The notes under the pieces are model-generated. The model saw only the letters and a list, made by a program, of their open reading frames with translations, did not search any database and was not told the DNA's origin. Made by a program: the position numbers and the translations under genes. From contig CADCFQ010000016.1 of the NCBI GenBank assembly GCA_902800795.1, positions 1-64,000 on the forward strand: 64,000 bases of DNA. The letters run 5' to 3'. Of the stretch, positions 16,926 through 25,535 are shown piece by piece (the first letter of the stretch is position 1; each line of letters opens with the position of its first letter). Source of the DNA: an uncultured Ruminococcus sp. (lineage in GTDB: Bacteria; Bacillota; Clostridia; Oscillospirales; Ruminococcaceae).

Positions 16926-18098
16926 TTATTTCTTTATGAACCTGTGTCTGTTGACATCGTAAGCTTCTTTGCTTTTTCTTCCAAGAAGGATGAACACGAG
17001 CACACCTGCAAGAACAAGTCCGCCGACAACACCAATAATGATGAGGACTATATTATTACCTGTGGACGAAGAGCTCTCGCCAGTGCTTGAAGCCGCAGCT
17101 TCGGATGTCTGATCTGCAGCGCTTTTCGCAGGCTTTGTAGTAGTTGTAAAGGCTTCTTCCTTCGAGCTTTCATCCGTGACTTCGGGAGTCTCCGGCTCAT
17201 CGGGAGCAAGGGTCTTGCACTTTAATGCGAAGAGATCGGTACAGGTCACTGTTCCCATTCCGGTATCACCTACGTACAAAGTCGAAACACAGCTGAAATC
17301 ATCTGTTCCGTAGGCATCAACTATATCGGCATATTCAAAGTAAGCATACTTTCCTGCGAAGTATGAAGCAGGAACTTTGCCCCACACCGTTCCGTTCTTT
17401 GCTTTCGGCGAAACGTTGTCATCGGTGCTCTGGAGAATGAACTCGACAGGGGAGTTGTATATCTCTTCTTCAGACTCGAAGTCAAAAACGGCCACAACGA
17501 TAGAATCCGGTGTCAGAGAGCTTATGTCAAGCTGATCCACTCCTACTGTAAGGCTCTGCCCCCAGTTCTGGCTGGGCTTAGGGTTATTTGGATGAACACA
17601 TACTGTATGGAGTATCTGTTTTTCTGCAAGTTCTGCCTGTGAATATACATTTGAAGCATCAAAACCCGTGCAGGTCACAGCGCTGCCTGCCGAAACAACA
17701 TCAATAGAATACACCGACGAAAGCTCTGCATCGCCGAGAGCGTCAGTAATATCACTGTAATTATAAACTGCCTTGCCGTTTTTATAATCTGAAGCGGTGA
17801 CTTCAGCAGATGTGGGCTGACCAACGCTGAAGTTGTCCGGAGAAGGTGAACCCCAGTAATTAAGTACCAGCTTTATAGGGCAGCTGTCTGCATCAGCAGC
17901 ATCACAGCTGACTGTCAGAGTTGTATCGGCTGTGAACTGTGAAGCAGAAAGAGAGTTAGAGTTTACGCTAAAGGAAACGCCGTCAGCAGATTCAACCGCC
18001 GTTTTGGTATCGAGAGAAACGTCTGCCGCTGCCGCAGAAACAGTGCCGATAACAAATGCAGCCACAGAACCAATAAGCATAGATAATGCTTTCTTCAT
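16926..18098 (-). CDS. Anchored surface protein with two tandem beta-domain repeats
   Basis: This 390-residue protein has a signal peptide (MLIGSVAAFVIGTVSAAAA). Two related domains of about 120 residues follow; both show a W-rich segment, a KLVLNYWGSPS or EFILQSTDD strand, an AxYNYSDI or YFEYADI motif and a final VTCTxF/L strand. A Ser/Thr/Glu-rich spacer is next, then a transmembrane helix (IVLIIIGVVGGLVLAGVLVF) and a basic tail. It is therefore displayed outside the membrane. The domains resemble carbohydrate- or protein-binding beta-sandwiches, but no family was recognised with certainty. RBS GAAGGAGTAAG precedes the start. Confidence 0.7.
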   Translation of the reverse strand: MKKALSMLIGSVAAFVIGTVSAAAADVSLDTKTAVESADGVSFSVNSNSLSASQFTADTTLTVSCDAADADSCPIKLVLNYWGSPSPDNFSVGQPTSAEVTASDYKNGKAVYNYSDITDALGDAELSSVYSIDVVSAGSAVTCTGFDASNVYSQAELAEKQILHTVCVHPNNPKPSQNWGQSLTVGVDQLDISSLTPDSIVVAVFDFESEEEIYNSPVEFILQSTDDNVSPKAKNGTVWGKVPASYFAGKYAYFEYADIVDAYGTDDFSCVSTLYVGDTGMGTVTCTDLFALKCKTLAPDEPETPEVTDESSKEEAFTTTTKPAKSAADQTSEAAASSTGESSSSTGNNIVLIIIGVVGGLVLAGVLVFILLGRKSKEAYDVNRHRFIKK

Positions 18099-18129
18099 GA
18101 TCTTACTCCTTCTCGTAATTTAAATTCAA

Positions 18130-18553
18130 TAATTTCTAAACTGTTAAGACACTTTTATTATATCATAAGCCCCTGACTCCGTCAATTACTCTATTTGGAG
18201 AATTTATGCAATAATTAGTTATCTGATTGTTAGATTTCCACAACGAACCAGCTTACCTGATCGGATGAGATGTGCATATAGCATAAAATTATGATATATA
18301 AGACAAATATCTGATATTGGATGATATGACAAATGTATACAGATTATTGTTTTCTGTTTTATATACAAGCAAACAGAAAAACGATCTGATCAAAGTGAAG
18401 ATACGCAATACAAGACCAGTTAAGTTAGGTGATTTAGCAAACACAAAAGACAAATGTTTAGAGAATTATTTGATTGTTTTGTGCGCTATGCACAAGAATC
18501 AGGTGTCTGTTTTGTTTGTATGGACAAATTTTTGAATAAGTTTTGAAGATGTA
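18130..18553. other. Intergenic region upstream of araR
   Basis: This AT-rich stretch holds no convincing gene. A 72-codon frame at 18317-18535 lacks a ribosome site and family resemblance. The region does contain AraR-like boxes at 18329-18341 and 18514-18530, which suggests regulatory DNA. Confidence 0.4.
18514..18530. promoter_or_regulatory. AraR-like operator upstream of araR
   Basis: GTTTGTATGGACAAATT resembles the Bacillus AraR consensus ATTTGTACGTACAAAT, with conserved TTTGTA and ACAAA halves. Weaker versions lie at 18329-18341 (ACAAATGTATACA) and at 18557-18570 within the araR promoter spacer. Confidence 0.55.
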
Positions 18554-18582
18554 TTTACAAATGTATATCACTGTGCTATAAT
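18554..18582 (+). promoter_or_regulatory. Promoter of araR
   Basis: TTTACA (18554-18559) and TATAAT (18577-18582) are 17 bases apart. The spacer contains ACAAATGTATATCA, an AraR-like half-box, consistent with autoregulation. Confidence 0.65.
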
Positions 18583-18662
18583 TGTCACAACTAATATAGA
18601 CGTAGTGTGCAGTGATGACTGTACAGCTTTGTAAAACAGATAATTATGATAAGGAGGACGGT

Positions 18663-19754
18663 ATGGATAACTTCAAATACATGGCTATAGTAGATTGGGC
18701 GAAGGATTATATAGCGTCCGAGGGGCTAAAGCCCGATGATCGTTTTCTTACTGAGAAACAGCTCTGCACCATACACGGTGTCAGCAGACAGACTGTCAGA
18801 CAGGCTATGATGAAGCTGGAAAGCGAGAATATCATCAGCAGAGTCCGTGGCAGCGGAACATTTGTAACTGCCAGGGCAGCGGCTTCCAGCGAGAGCCAGC
18901 CTGCCACAGCTAAGAAGAGCATCGGTGTTATCTCGACTTATTTCAGCGACTATATTTTCCCGCATATTGTTACAGGAATTGAGAGCGTTCTCGGTGATGT
19001 GGGCTATACAATGCAGCTGTCTATCACCCATAATCAGGTCCTTGAAGAGACACAGGCTCTGGAAAGTATGCTGTCAAGCGGTGTATGCGGCTTGATCGTT
19101 GAACCCTCGAAAAGTGCTCTTCCGAATCCGAATATCGCTCTTTATCAAAAGATCAAAGAGAGCGGGATCCCCCTTGTTTTCTTCAACGCAAAGTATCCCT
19201 GGGCTTCTTTCCCGTATGCCTCCATGGATGATGTTGCGGCAGGAAGAAAAGTAACGGACTTCCTCTTTGAGTGCGGTCATAAGAATATCGCAGGGATCTT
19301 TGCTCTGGATGATATCCAGGGTCACAAGCGTTACAGCGGATTTATGGAGAGCTGTCTGTCTCATAATGTCAAGGGTTCCGAGAAGAACGTTTTCTGGTTT
19401 GCAACGGCAGACAAGAACAGTATCTTCAAATATGCCAAGGATAAGTTCCTTGATATGTTCTCGAGCACAACAGCAGTTGTTTGCTATAATGATATGATGG
19501 CTATAAACCTGCTTAGGTTCTGCAAGGAGAACGGCATCAAGGTCCCGGAGGATCTGTCGGTGGTCGGTATCGATGATTCAAGGTATGCGACTATCTGCGA
19601 AGTTCCTCTTACCAGTGTACATCATCCTCACAAAAAGCTGGGCAATGCCGCAGCTAAGATGCTTGTAGGAATGATCGAGAGAGGAGATACGGTCTGCGAA
19701 GATGAGATCTTTGAGCCGGAGCTGATCGTCAGAGATTCAGTTATCAGTGTTTGA
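18663..19754 (+). CDS. araR: AraR-type arabinose-responsive repressor (GntR HTH + LacI-type sensor)
   Basis: The 363-residue protein joins an N-terminal GntR winged helix (TEKQLCTIHGVSRQTVRQAM, about residues 30-50) to a periplasmic-binding-protein-like LacI/GalR effector domain starting at SIGVISTYFSDYIFPHIVTG. This architecture is that of B. subtilis AraR, which represses arabinose genes until L-arabinose binds. ATG at 18663 is chosen because AAGGAGGACGGT precedes it. It heads the arabinose locus and is flanked by AraR-like boxes. Confidence 0.88.
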   Translation: MDNFKYMAIVDWAKDYIASEGLKPDDRFLTEKQLCTIHGVSRQTVRQAMMKLESENIISRVRGSGTFVTARAAASSESQPATAKKSIGVISTYFSDYIFPHIVTGIESVLGDVGYTMQLSITHNQVLEETQALESMLSSGVCGLIVEPSKSALPNPNIALYQKIKESGIPLVFFNAKYPWASFPYASMDDVAAGRKVTDFLFECGHKNIAGIFALDDIQGHKRYSGFMESCLSHNVKGSEKNVFWFATADKNSIFKYAKDKFLDMFSSTTAVVCYNDMMAINLLRFCKENGIKVPEDLSVVGIDDSRYATICEVPLTSVHHPHKKLGNAAAKMLVGMIERGDTVCEDEIFEPELIVRDSVISV

Positions 19755-19788
19755 GTCGTTTCGTGAGTTTGCCAGGAGGTGAATCGTT

Positions 19789-20487
19789 GTGAGTACGAAT
19801 TCTTTTGCCGATGAATTCGGGCAAGTCAACCGCATGGACTCGAAGAAGATAGACCATCTGCTTAGAACGGGCTGCCCGGATACTTGCCGGGAAGAGTTTG
19901 GAAAGATGCTTGATGAGATAAGTTTCTACGATTTCAAGTCTATGATCCTCAGAATGTATGTTTGTACAGACATTTATCTTGTTGCAAGAAAATTTGCAGC
20001 GGAGCTGGGCATCAGTGACAGCCGTTTTACGTCGCTGCTGGGAACAGCGGATGATCTTGAAGATCATCTGTCAACTGTTGAAGCTACGGCACAGTATCTT
20101 ATCTCCATTGTTGAGCAATGTATCAAATGGAGGATCGAGAACGCCAAAGACAGCAAGAACTGTGTTGTGGGCAATGCAAAAAGATATATAGAATTCAACT
20201 ATATGCGGGATGATATGTCCCTTGATACTATCGCCAGGGAAGTTGGGCTAAGCCCCACGTATTTCAGCGCCTTATTCAAAAAGGAAACCGGCTGCTGCCT
20301 TACCAATTATCTCAATAAAGTAAGGATAGATAAATCAAAGCAGCTTTTGTGCTGCACATCGAAGATGATCTATGAAATAGCCTTTGAGGTCGGCTTTCAG
20401 GATTACAGATACTTCAGCCAGATCTTTAAAAAGTACACAGGGCAGACACCCAGGCAGTTCCAGAAGCTAGCAAATGTACGTACATAG
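19789..20487 (+). CDS. AraC family transcriptional regulator
   Basis: This 232-residue protein starts with GTG after CAGGAGGTGAATC. It has an N-terminal helical region of unknown fold (residues 1-120) and a C-terminal AraC domain with MSLDTIAREVGLSPTYFSAL and the signature IAFEVGFQDYRYFSQIFKKYTG. No receiver domain is present although the HTH resembles YesN-type regulators. Located between araR and the sugar transporter, it probably provides a second, activating input to the operon (inference). An AraR-like palindrome overlaps its last codons. Confidence 0.88.
   Translation: MSTNSFADEFGQVNRMDSKKIDHLLRTGCPDTCREEFGKMLDEISFYDFKSMILRMYVCTDIYLVARKFAAELGISDSRFTSLLGTADDLEDHLSTVEATAQYLISIVEQCIKWRIENAKDSKNCVVGNAKRYIEFNYMRDDMSLDTIAREVGLSPTYFSALFKKETGCCLTNYLNKVRIDKSKQLLCCTSKMIYEIAFEVGFQDYRYFSQIFKKYTGQTPRQFQKLANVRT
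20474..20485. promoter_or_regulatory. AraR-like palindrome ATGTACGTACAT
   Basis: A perfect 12-base palindrome, ATGTACGTACAT, lies over the end of the AraC gene and upstream of the transporter operon. Its core matches the GTACGTAC core of AraR boxes. Confidence 0.6.
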
Positions 20488-20587
20488 TTGTCAAAAATTA
20501 TAAGATTAGATTATATTTTTGATATTCTGATTAAGTTTCATAATGAATAACGTAAAATATTGAACATTTATAATAAGATTATCGGTA

Positions 20588-20625
20588 TAAATGTACGCAC
20601 CTATTCGTTATAATGTAAGTACAAG
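20588..20625 (+). promoter_or_regulatory. Candidate promoter/operator of the sugar transporter operon
   Basis: A TATAAT -10 box (20609-20614) is preceded by ATGTACGCACCTAT and followed by ATGTAAGTACAAG, two AraR-like boxes flanking it. The -35 region is weak. This fits a promoter needing an activator and blocked by AraR. Confidence 0.5.
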
Positions 20626-20696
20626 TTAAGAACATCGTTTGAATTTAAAACGAAGAAATCAAAAACTTTATATTAGCGGTTTAGGAGGAAAAAATC

Positions 20697-21701
20697 ATGA
20701 AAATGAAGAAGTTACTCGCAGTTCTTTCGTCGGCAGTTCTTTGCGCAGCTATGCTTTCAGCTTGCGGCGACAGCGACAGCAGCAGTGGATCCAAGTCTGG
20801 AGGCAAGTCTTCCGGAGATCTCATCAAGGTCGGCATCATCAACAACGACCCTAACGAGTCCGGATATCGTACAGCTAACGATAAGGATCTTAAGGAAGCA
20901 TTCTCCGAGAAGAATGGTTTCGACGCTTCATTTGCTTACAGCCTGAAGAATGACGAGCAGATCACAGCAGCACAGAAGTTCATCCAGGACGAAGTTGATT
21001 ATCTGCTTCTCTCCGCAGCTGATACAGCTGGTTGGGACAGCGTACTTAAGGAAGCTCAGGATGCAGGCGTAAGGGTTATCCTTTTTGACCGTACAATTGA
21101 TGCTGACGAGAGCCTTTATGAAGCTTCTATCGTTTCTGATATGGAGAAGGAAGGCGACACAGCAGTTGAGTGGCTCAAGGGACAGAACCTTGACAGCTAC
21201 AAGGTGATCCATATCCAGGGCGTTATGGGTTCCGCAGCTCAGAAGGGCCGTTCGGGCGCTCTCGATGAGGCTGCAGCAGCTGATTCTTCCAAGTGGGAGA
21301 TCGTAGCTCAGCAGACAGCAGAGTGGAACGCTGAGAAGGCTCAGCAGATCGTTCAGTCGGTTATCGACCAGGGTAAGGAATTCAATGTTATCTATGCAGA
21401 GAACGACGATATGGCTAAGGGAGCAGTTGCAGCTCTTGACAAGGCTAACATCTCTCACGGTGTAGGCAAAGACGTTATCGTAATGGGCTTTGACTGCAAC
21501 AAGTGGGCTCTTGAGGAGCTCCTTGCTCAGAACTGGAACTATGACGGACAGTGCAATCCTTTCCAGTCCTCTTACATTCTTGACGTTATCGACAAGCTTG
21601 AGAACGACGAGAAACTTGACAAAAAGGTTATTGTCATGGACGAAAAGGGATTTGATGCTTCCACGATCACACAGGATGACGTTGATAAGTACGGAATCTG
21701 A
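20697..21701 (+). CDS. Sugar ABC transporter substrate-binding lipoprotein (YtfQ-like)
   Basis: This 334-residue lipoprotein has a lipobox LSAC with Cys23 as the lipid-modified residue and a Ser/Gly-rich linker. A periplasmic-binding-protein domain follows, starting IKVGIINNDPNESGYRTAND, a sequence typical of the galactofuranose/arabinose-binding YtfQ group. The YAENDDMAKGAVAALDKA hinge motif is present. The start follows TAGGAGG. Linked to araA and a pentulose-type kinase, it probably captures L-arabinose or an arabinose-containing sugar. Confidence 0.9.
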   Translation: MKMKKLLAVLSSAVLCAAMLSACGDSDSSSGSKSGGKSSGDLIKVGIINNDPNESGYRTANDKDLKEAFSEKNGFDASFAYSLKNDEQITAAQKFIQDEVDYLLLSAADTAGWDSVLKEAQDAGVRVILFDRTIDADESLYEASIVSDMEKEGDTAVEWLKGQNLDSYKVIHIQGVMGSAAQKGRSGALDEAAAADSSKWEIVAQQTAEWNAEKAQQIVQSVIDQGKEFNVIYAENDDMAKGAVAALDKANISHGVGKDVIVMGFDCNKWALEELLAQNWNYDGQCNPFQSSYILDVIDKLENDEKLDKKVIVMDEKGFDASTITQDDVDKYGI

Positions 21702-21812
21702 TAGAATTATTTCGACATAATAAATTTCACGAATAAAGAAGTTAGTGCGGAGTGGCATACGGGGAAAATGCTCTTATGTCCCCGCACTATCTTTGTGTCA
21801 GGAGGAAAATGT

Positions 21813-23330
21813 ATGCATGAAGATTCTTTGCTTGAAATGCGTGGGATCTACAAATCTTTCCCGGGCGTTAAAGCGTTACAGAATGTAGACTTCACTCTGC
21901 GCAAAGGCGAGATCCACGCTCTTATGGGCGAGAACGGTGCAGGAAAGTCTACTTTGATCAAGGTCCTGACAGGAGTACATATTAAGGATGAGGGCGATAT
22001 CTGGCTCAAGGGTCATGATAAAGTCCAGATCCACTCTCCTCAGGAAGCGCAGAAACTTGGTATCAGTACAGTTTATCAGGAGATATCGCTTTGTCCGAAT
22101 CTCTCTGTTGCCGAGAACATTTTTATAGGAAGAGGAAAGGGAGGACTTGTAAGCTGGAGAACGATGAACAAGCGTTCTCAGGAGCTTCTGGATTCTCTTG
22201 GAATTGCTGTTTCAGCAACTCAGCAGCTTGCAAGCTGTTCGATAGCTGTCCAGCAGATGGTCGCTATCGCCAGAGCAGTTGATATGGATTGCAGCGTACT
22301 TATTCTGGATGAGCCTACCTCATCTCTGGATGAAACAGAGGTCGAGAAGCTGTTCATCCTTATGCGTCAGCTCAAAGAGCGAGGTGTTGGCATTATCTTT
22401 GTTACACACTTCCTCGATCAGGTCTATGAGGTCTGTGACAGGATAACCGTTCTCCGAGACGGTACTCTGGTCGGAGAATATGAGATCGAAAATCTGCCGA
22501 GAGTACAGCTCGTTTCCAAGATGCTTGGTAAAGAGCTTGACGATATGGCTGATATAAAGAATTCCGTTCCCGAATTTGTAGACAAGGACGAAGCTCCTGT
22601 TTATGAAGTCAAGGGCCTTAGCAGCACAGAGGGCATCAGCCCCTTTGACTTTGAGATCCACCGTGGTGAAGTCAACGGATTTACCGGACTTCTTGGTTCG
22701 GGCAGAAGTGAGTGCGTAAGAGCTATCTTCGGTGCCGATAAGGTAACGAGCGGCACTGTAAAGATTGACGGCAAGAGCGTCAGGATCACCAAGCCCCGTG
22801 AAGCTATGAAACACGGTATCGGATATCTTCCCGAGGACAGAAAGCGTGACGGTATAGTCGGCGATCTTTCCGTTAAGGAAAACATTATCCTTGCTCTCCA
22901 GGTGAAGACCGGTTTCTTCAAGCCTTTCTCTAAGGCAAAGGCAAATGAGTTTGCAGAAGAATATATCAAGCTCCTTGATATCAAGACCGCATCTGTAAAC
23001 ACTCCGATCAAATCTCTTTCCGGCGGAAACCAGCAGAAGGTTATCCTTGCAAGGTGGTTGCTGACTCACCCGAAATACCTTATCCTTGATGAGCCTACAA
23101 GAGGTATCGACGTAGGAACCAAGGTGGATATCCAGAAGCTAGTGTTAAAGCTTGCCTCGGAAGGAATGAGCGTTACATTTATCTCGTCCGAGACAGATGA
23201 GATGCTTCGTACCTGTTCCAGACTGCTTGTCATGAGAGACCGAAAACTTGTGGGCGAACTGACAGGCGACCAGCTGACACAGACCGCTGTTATGAATACT
23301 ATCGCAGGAGGTGATAAGAATGCCGAATAA
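21813..23330 (+). CDS. Sugar ABC transporter ATPase with two ATP-binding domains
   Basis: This 505-residue protein of the RbsA/YtfR class has two ABC domains. The first has Walker A GENGAGKST and a VLILDEPTSSLD Walker B. The second is of the degenerate type usual in this class, with GLLGSGRSE in place of Walker A, LSGGNQQK and LILDEPTRGID. ATG at 21813 is used because CAGGAGG precedes it; the frame extends further upstream without a ribosome site. It energises the two permeases encoded next. Confidence 0.92.
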   Translation: MHEDSLLEMRGIYKSFPGVKALQNVDFTLRKGEIHALMGENGAGKSTLIKVLTGVHIKDEGDIWLKGHDKVQIHSPQEAQKLGISTVYQEISLCPNLSVAENIFIGRGKGGLVSWRTMNKRSQELLDSLGIAVSATQQLASCSIAVQQMVAIARAVDMDCSVLILDEPTSSLDETEVEKLFILMRQLKERGVGIIFVTHFLDQVYEVCDRITVLRDGTLVGEYEIENLPRVQLVSKMLGKELDDMADIKNSVPEFVDKDEAPVYEVKGLSSTEGISPFDFEIHRGEVNGFTGLLGSGRSECVRAIFGADKVTSGTVKIDGKSVRITKPREAMKHGIGYLPEDRKRDGIVGDLSVKENIILALQVKTGFFKPFSKAKANEFAEEYIKLLDIKTASVNTPIKSLSGGNQQKVILARWLLTHPKYLILDEPTRGIDVGTKVDIQKLVLKLASEGMSVTFISSETDEMLRTCSRLLVMRDRKLVGELTGDQLTQTAVMNTIAGGDKNAE

Positions 23331-24417
23331 AAAAGCTATGCCGCCCAAGACACCTCTCTGGGCAAGGCTTACAAAGCACCAGATTATCATACCTATCGCA
23401 GCTCTTCTGCTGCTTGCACTTTTCAATCTTATTGCAGACCCGTCATTCTTTAAGATCACCCTTAAAGACAACTCGAACGGCGACCCCGTTCTTAGCGGTA
23501 ACCTTATCTCTATAATAGACAACGGTTCAGAGCTTGCTATCCTTGCTCTCGGTATGACGCTCGTAACAGCGGCTTCCGGCGGACAGGATATCTCCGTAGG
23601 CGCTGCTATCGCTATCAGCGGAAGCGTTATGCTTCGTGTGCTCTGCGGTTCTGATTCACGTTCTGAGACCCTGCAGGCTCCGATAATCGTAGCATTCCTT
23701 ATGGCTTGCCTCGTTTCTATGGCATTCGGTGCCTTCAACGGCTCATTGGTCGCATTTTTCAAGATTCAGCCAATGGTCGCTACTCTGATCCTCTTTACGG
23801 CAGGACGTTCTATCGCTGCATGGATCAACAACAATGAGCTCCCGATCGTTAAGGATGAAAGCTTTGCTTACTTCGGAAACTACATCCCGGGTATTCCTAT
23901 CCCGACGCCGTTTTTGATAGCAATAGCCTGCTTCATCATTACATGGCTCATAATGAAGTTTACAAACCTCAGCCTTTATGTTCAGTCCGTTGGTATCAAC
24001 GAAAAGACATCAAGACTCAATGGTCTTAATCCTGAATTCATCAAGCTTATGACTTACGTCCTTCTTGGACTCTGTGTTGCAGTAGCAGCATTTATCAAAG
24101 TAAGCCGTATTTCTACTATCAACTACTCGGTAGTTGCAAAGGATATCGAAATGGACGCTATCCTTGCGGTCGCTCTCGGCGGAAATGCCCTCAGCGGCGG
24201 CAGATTCAGCATGGGCGCATCGGTTCTCGGCGCTTATGTTATCCAGTTCCTGACTACCACGCTTTACAAGTTCGAGGTCAATGCAGCGGCTCTTCCTGCT
24301 TACAAGGCAGTCGTTGTTATCATCCTCGTTGTTCTCAGCGCACCCACAGTCAGAGAAAAGCTTTCCAGACTTGGCAAGAAGCTGCACAAGAATAAAGCTG
24401 CAGCCGAAACGGCCTGA
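23320..24417 (+). CDS. Sugar ABC transporter permease (YtfT-like)
   Basis: This 365-residue membrane protein of the RbsC family contains the conserved LALGMTLVTAASGGQDISVGA segment (shown here in part) and many hydrophobic helices. The ATG at 23320 is 8 bases after AGGAGG and overlaps the end of the ATPase gene by 11 bases, so translation is coupled. It pairs with the next permease to form the membrane channel. Confidence 0.92.
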   Translation: MPNKKAMPPKTPLWARLTKHQIIIPIAALLLLALFNLIADPSFFKITLKDNSNGDPVLSGNLISIIDNGSELAILALGMTLVTAASGGQDISVGAAIAISGSVMLRVLCGSDSRSETLQAPIIVAFLMACLVSMAFGAFNGSLVAFFKIQPMVATLILFTAGRSIAAWINNNELPIVKDESFAYFGNYIPGIPIPTPFLIAIACFIITWLIMKFTNLSLYVQSVGINEKTSRLNGLNPEFIKLMTYVLLGLCVAVAAFIKVSRISTINYSVVAKDIEMDAILAVALGGNALSGGRFSMGASVLGAYVIQFLTTTLYKFEVNAAALPAYKAVVVIILVVLSAPTVREKLSRLGKKLHKNKAAAETA

Positions 24418-24440
24418 GCATCACGGAAGGAGGAATAGAA

Positions 24441-25535
24441 ATGCTGAATCTTATGATGACCGGCAACGGCAGATTAAAGCCGCCCGGAAGAAAAATGACA
24501 GATACAAATCTGCTTACAACGATCACAATAGCAGTCTTCTTCGTGATGTATATCGGCTCTATGGTTTTCCTCGGTGAGGGATTCTTAAAGCCGCAGACGA
24601 TGCTTAATCTTATCAGCACCAACGCATACCTTATAATCATAGCCTGTGGAATGAGCCTTGTTATGATAACAGGCGGTATCGATATCTCCGTCGGCGGTGT
24701 TACAGCTCTTGTTTCAATGAGCTGTGCTGTATATCTTGATATGCACGGCGGAAACGTGTATATTTCGATGCTTCTGGCTATCGGAATAGGCCTTGCTTTC
24801 GGAATCATCCAGGGCTTCCTTATCGCATATCTCCAGATACAGCCGTTTATCGTTACTCTTGCCGGAATGTTCTTTGCAAGAGGTATGGTAACGATCGTTC
24901 ATACAAACCCCTTCAACGTTGCAAACAAGGACTTTGTTGAACTCAAGGACACAAGGATCGAGCTTCCTGATTTCCTTGGCTCTACCAACAGAAGAGGCAG
25001 GTTCATCCCTGCAAAGATCGAGATCGGTGTTATCGTTGCTCTTATTATCGTCGCTATTCTGTTCTGCGTTCTTAAATGGACAAAGCTCGGACGTAATTTC
25101 TACGCTGTCGGTGGAAACAAGCAGAGCGCACTTATGCTTGGTATCAACGTAAAGAGAACTACTTTCATCTCTTATGTTATGTGCGGCCTTCTCGCAGGGA
25201 TCGGCGGATATGTATACTTCATGCACGTAGGTTCCGGATCGCCGTCTCATGCTACCGGTGCCGAAATGAACGCTATCGCATCTTCGATCATAGGCGGTAC
25301 GATGCTGACGGGCGGTGTAGGAAATATCGTCGGAACGCTGTTCGGTGTTCTTTCATTGGCTCTTATCCAGAGCATAGTTTCCTCTATTGGTCTTGACCAG
25401 GCATGGTGGACCGGGATAACAATCGCATCAATGCTCTGTATCTTCCTCGTTGTTCAGAGTATCATCATTGCACGCCGCAAGAAGGCTAACCTCAAGAACG
25501 CTGCCGGCAACGCAGCCAAGGAGGTCGCGACATGA
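24441..25535 (+). CDS. Sugar ABC transporter permease (YjfF-like)
   Basis: This 364-residue RbsC-type permease carries the family motif ACGMSLVMITGGIDISVGG and GMFFARGMVTIVH. It starts after GGAAGGAGG and ends with ATGA overlapping the kinase start. Two different permeases per transporter, as here, are characteristic of the YtfQRT-YjfF system, which imports furanose sugars. Confidence 0.92.
   Translation: MLNLMMTGNGRLKPPGRKMTDTNLLTTITIAVFFVMYIGSMVFLGEGFLKPQTMLNLISTNAYLIIIACGMSLVMITGGIDISVGGVTALVSMSCAVYLDMHGGNVYISMLLAIGIGLAFGIIQGFLIAYLQIQPFIVTLAGMFFARGMVTIVHTNPFNVANKDFVELKDTRIELPDFLGSTNRRGRFIPAKIEIGVIVALIIVAILFCVLKWTKLGRNFYAVGGNKQSALMLGINVKRTTFISYVMCGLLAGIGGYVYFMHVGSGSPSHATGAEMNAIASSIIGGTMLTGGVGNIVGTLFGVLSLALIQSIVSSIGLDQAWWTGITIASMLCIFLVVQSIIIARRKKANLKNAAGNAAKEVAT

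Noticed and set aside
18317-18535. A 72-codon frame upstream of araR
   Set aside because: No ribosome site, low-complexity AT-rich composition, and it spans AraR-like boxes.
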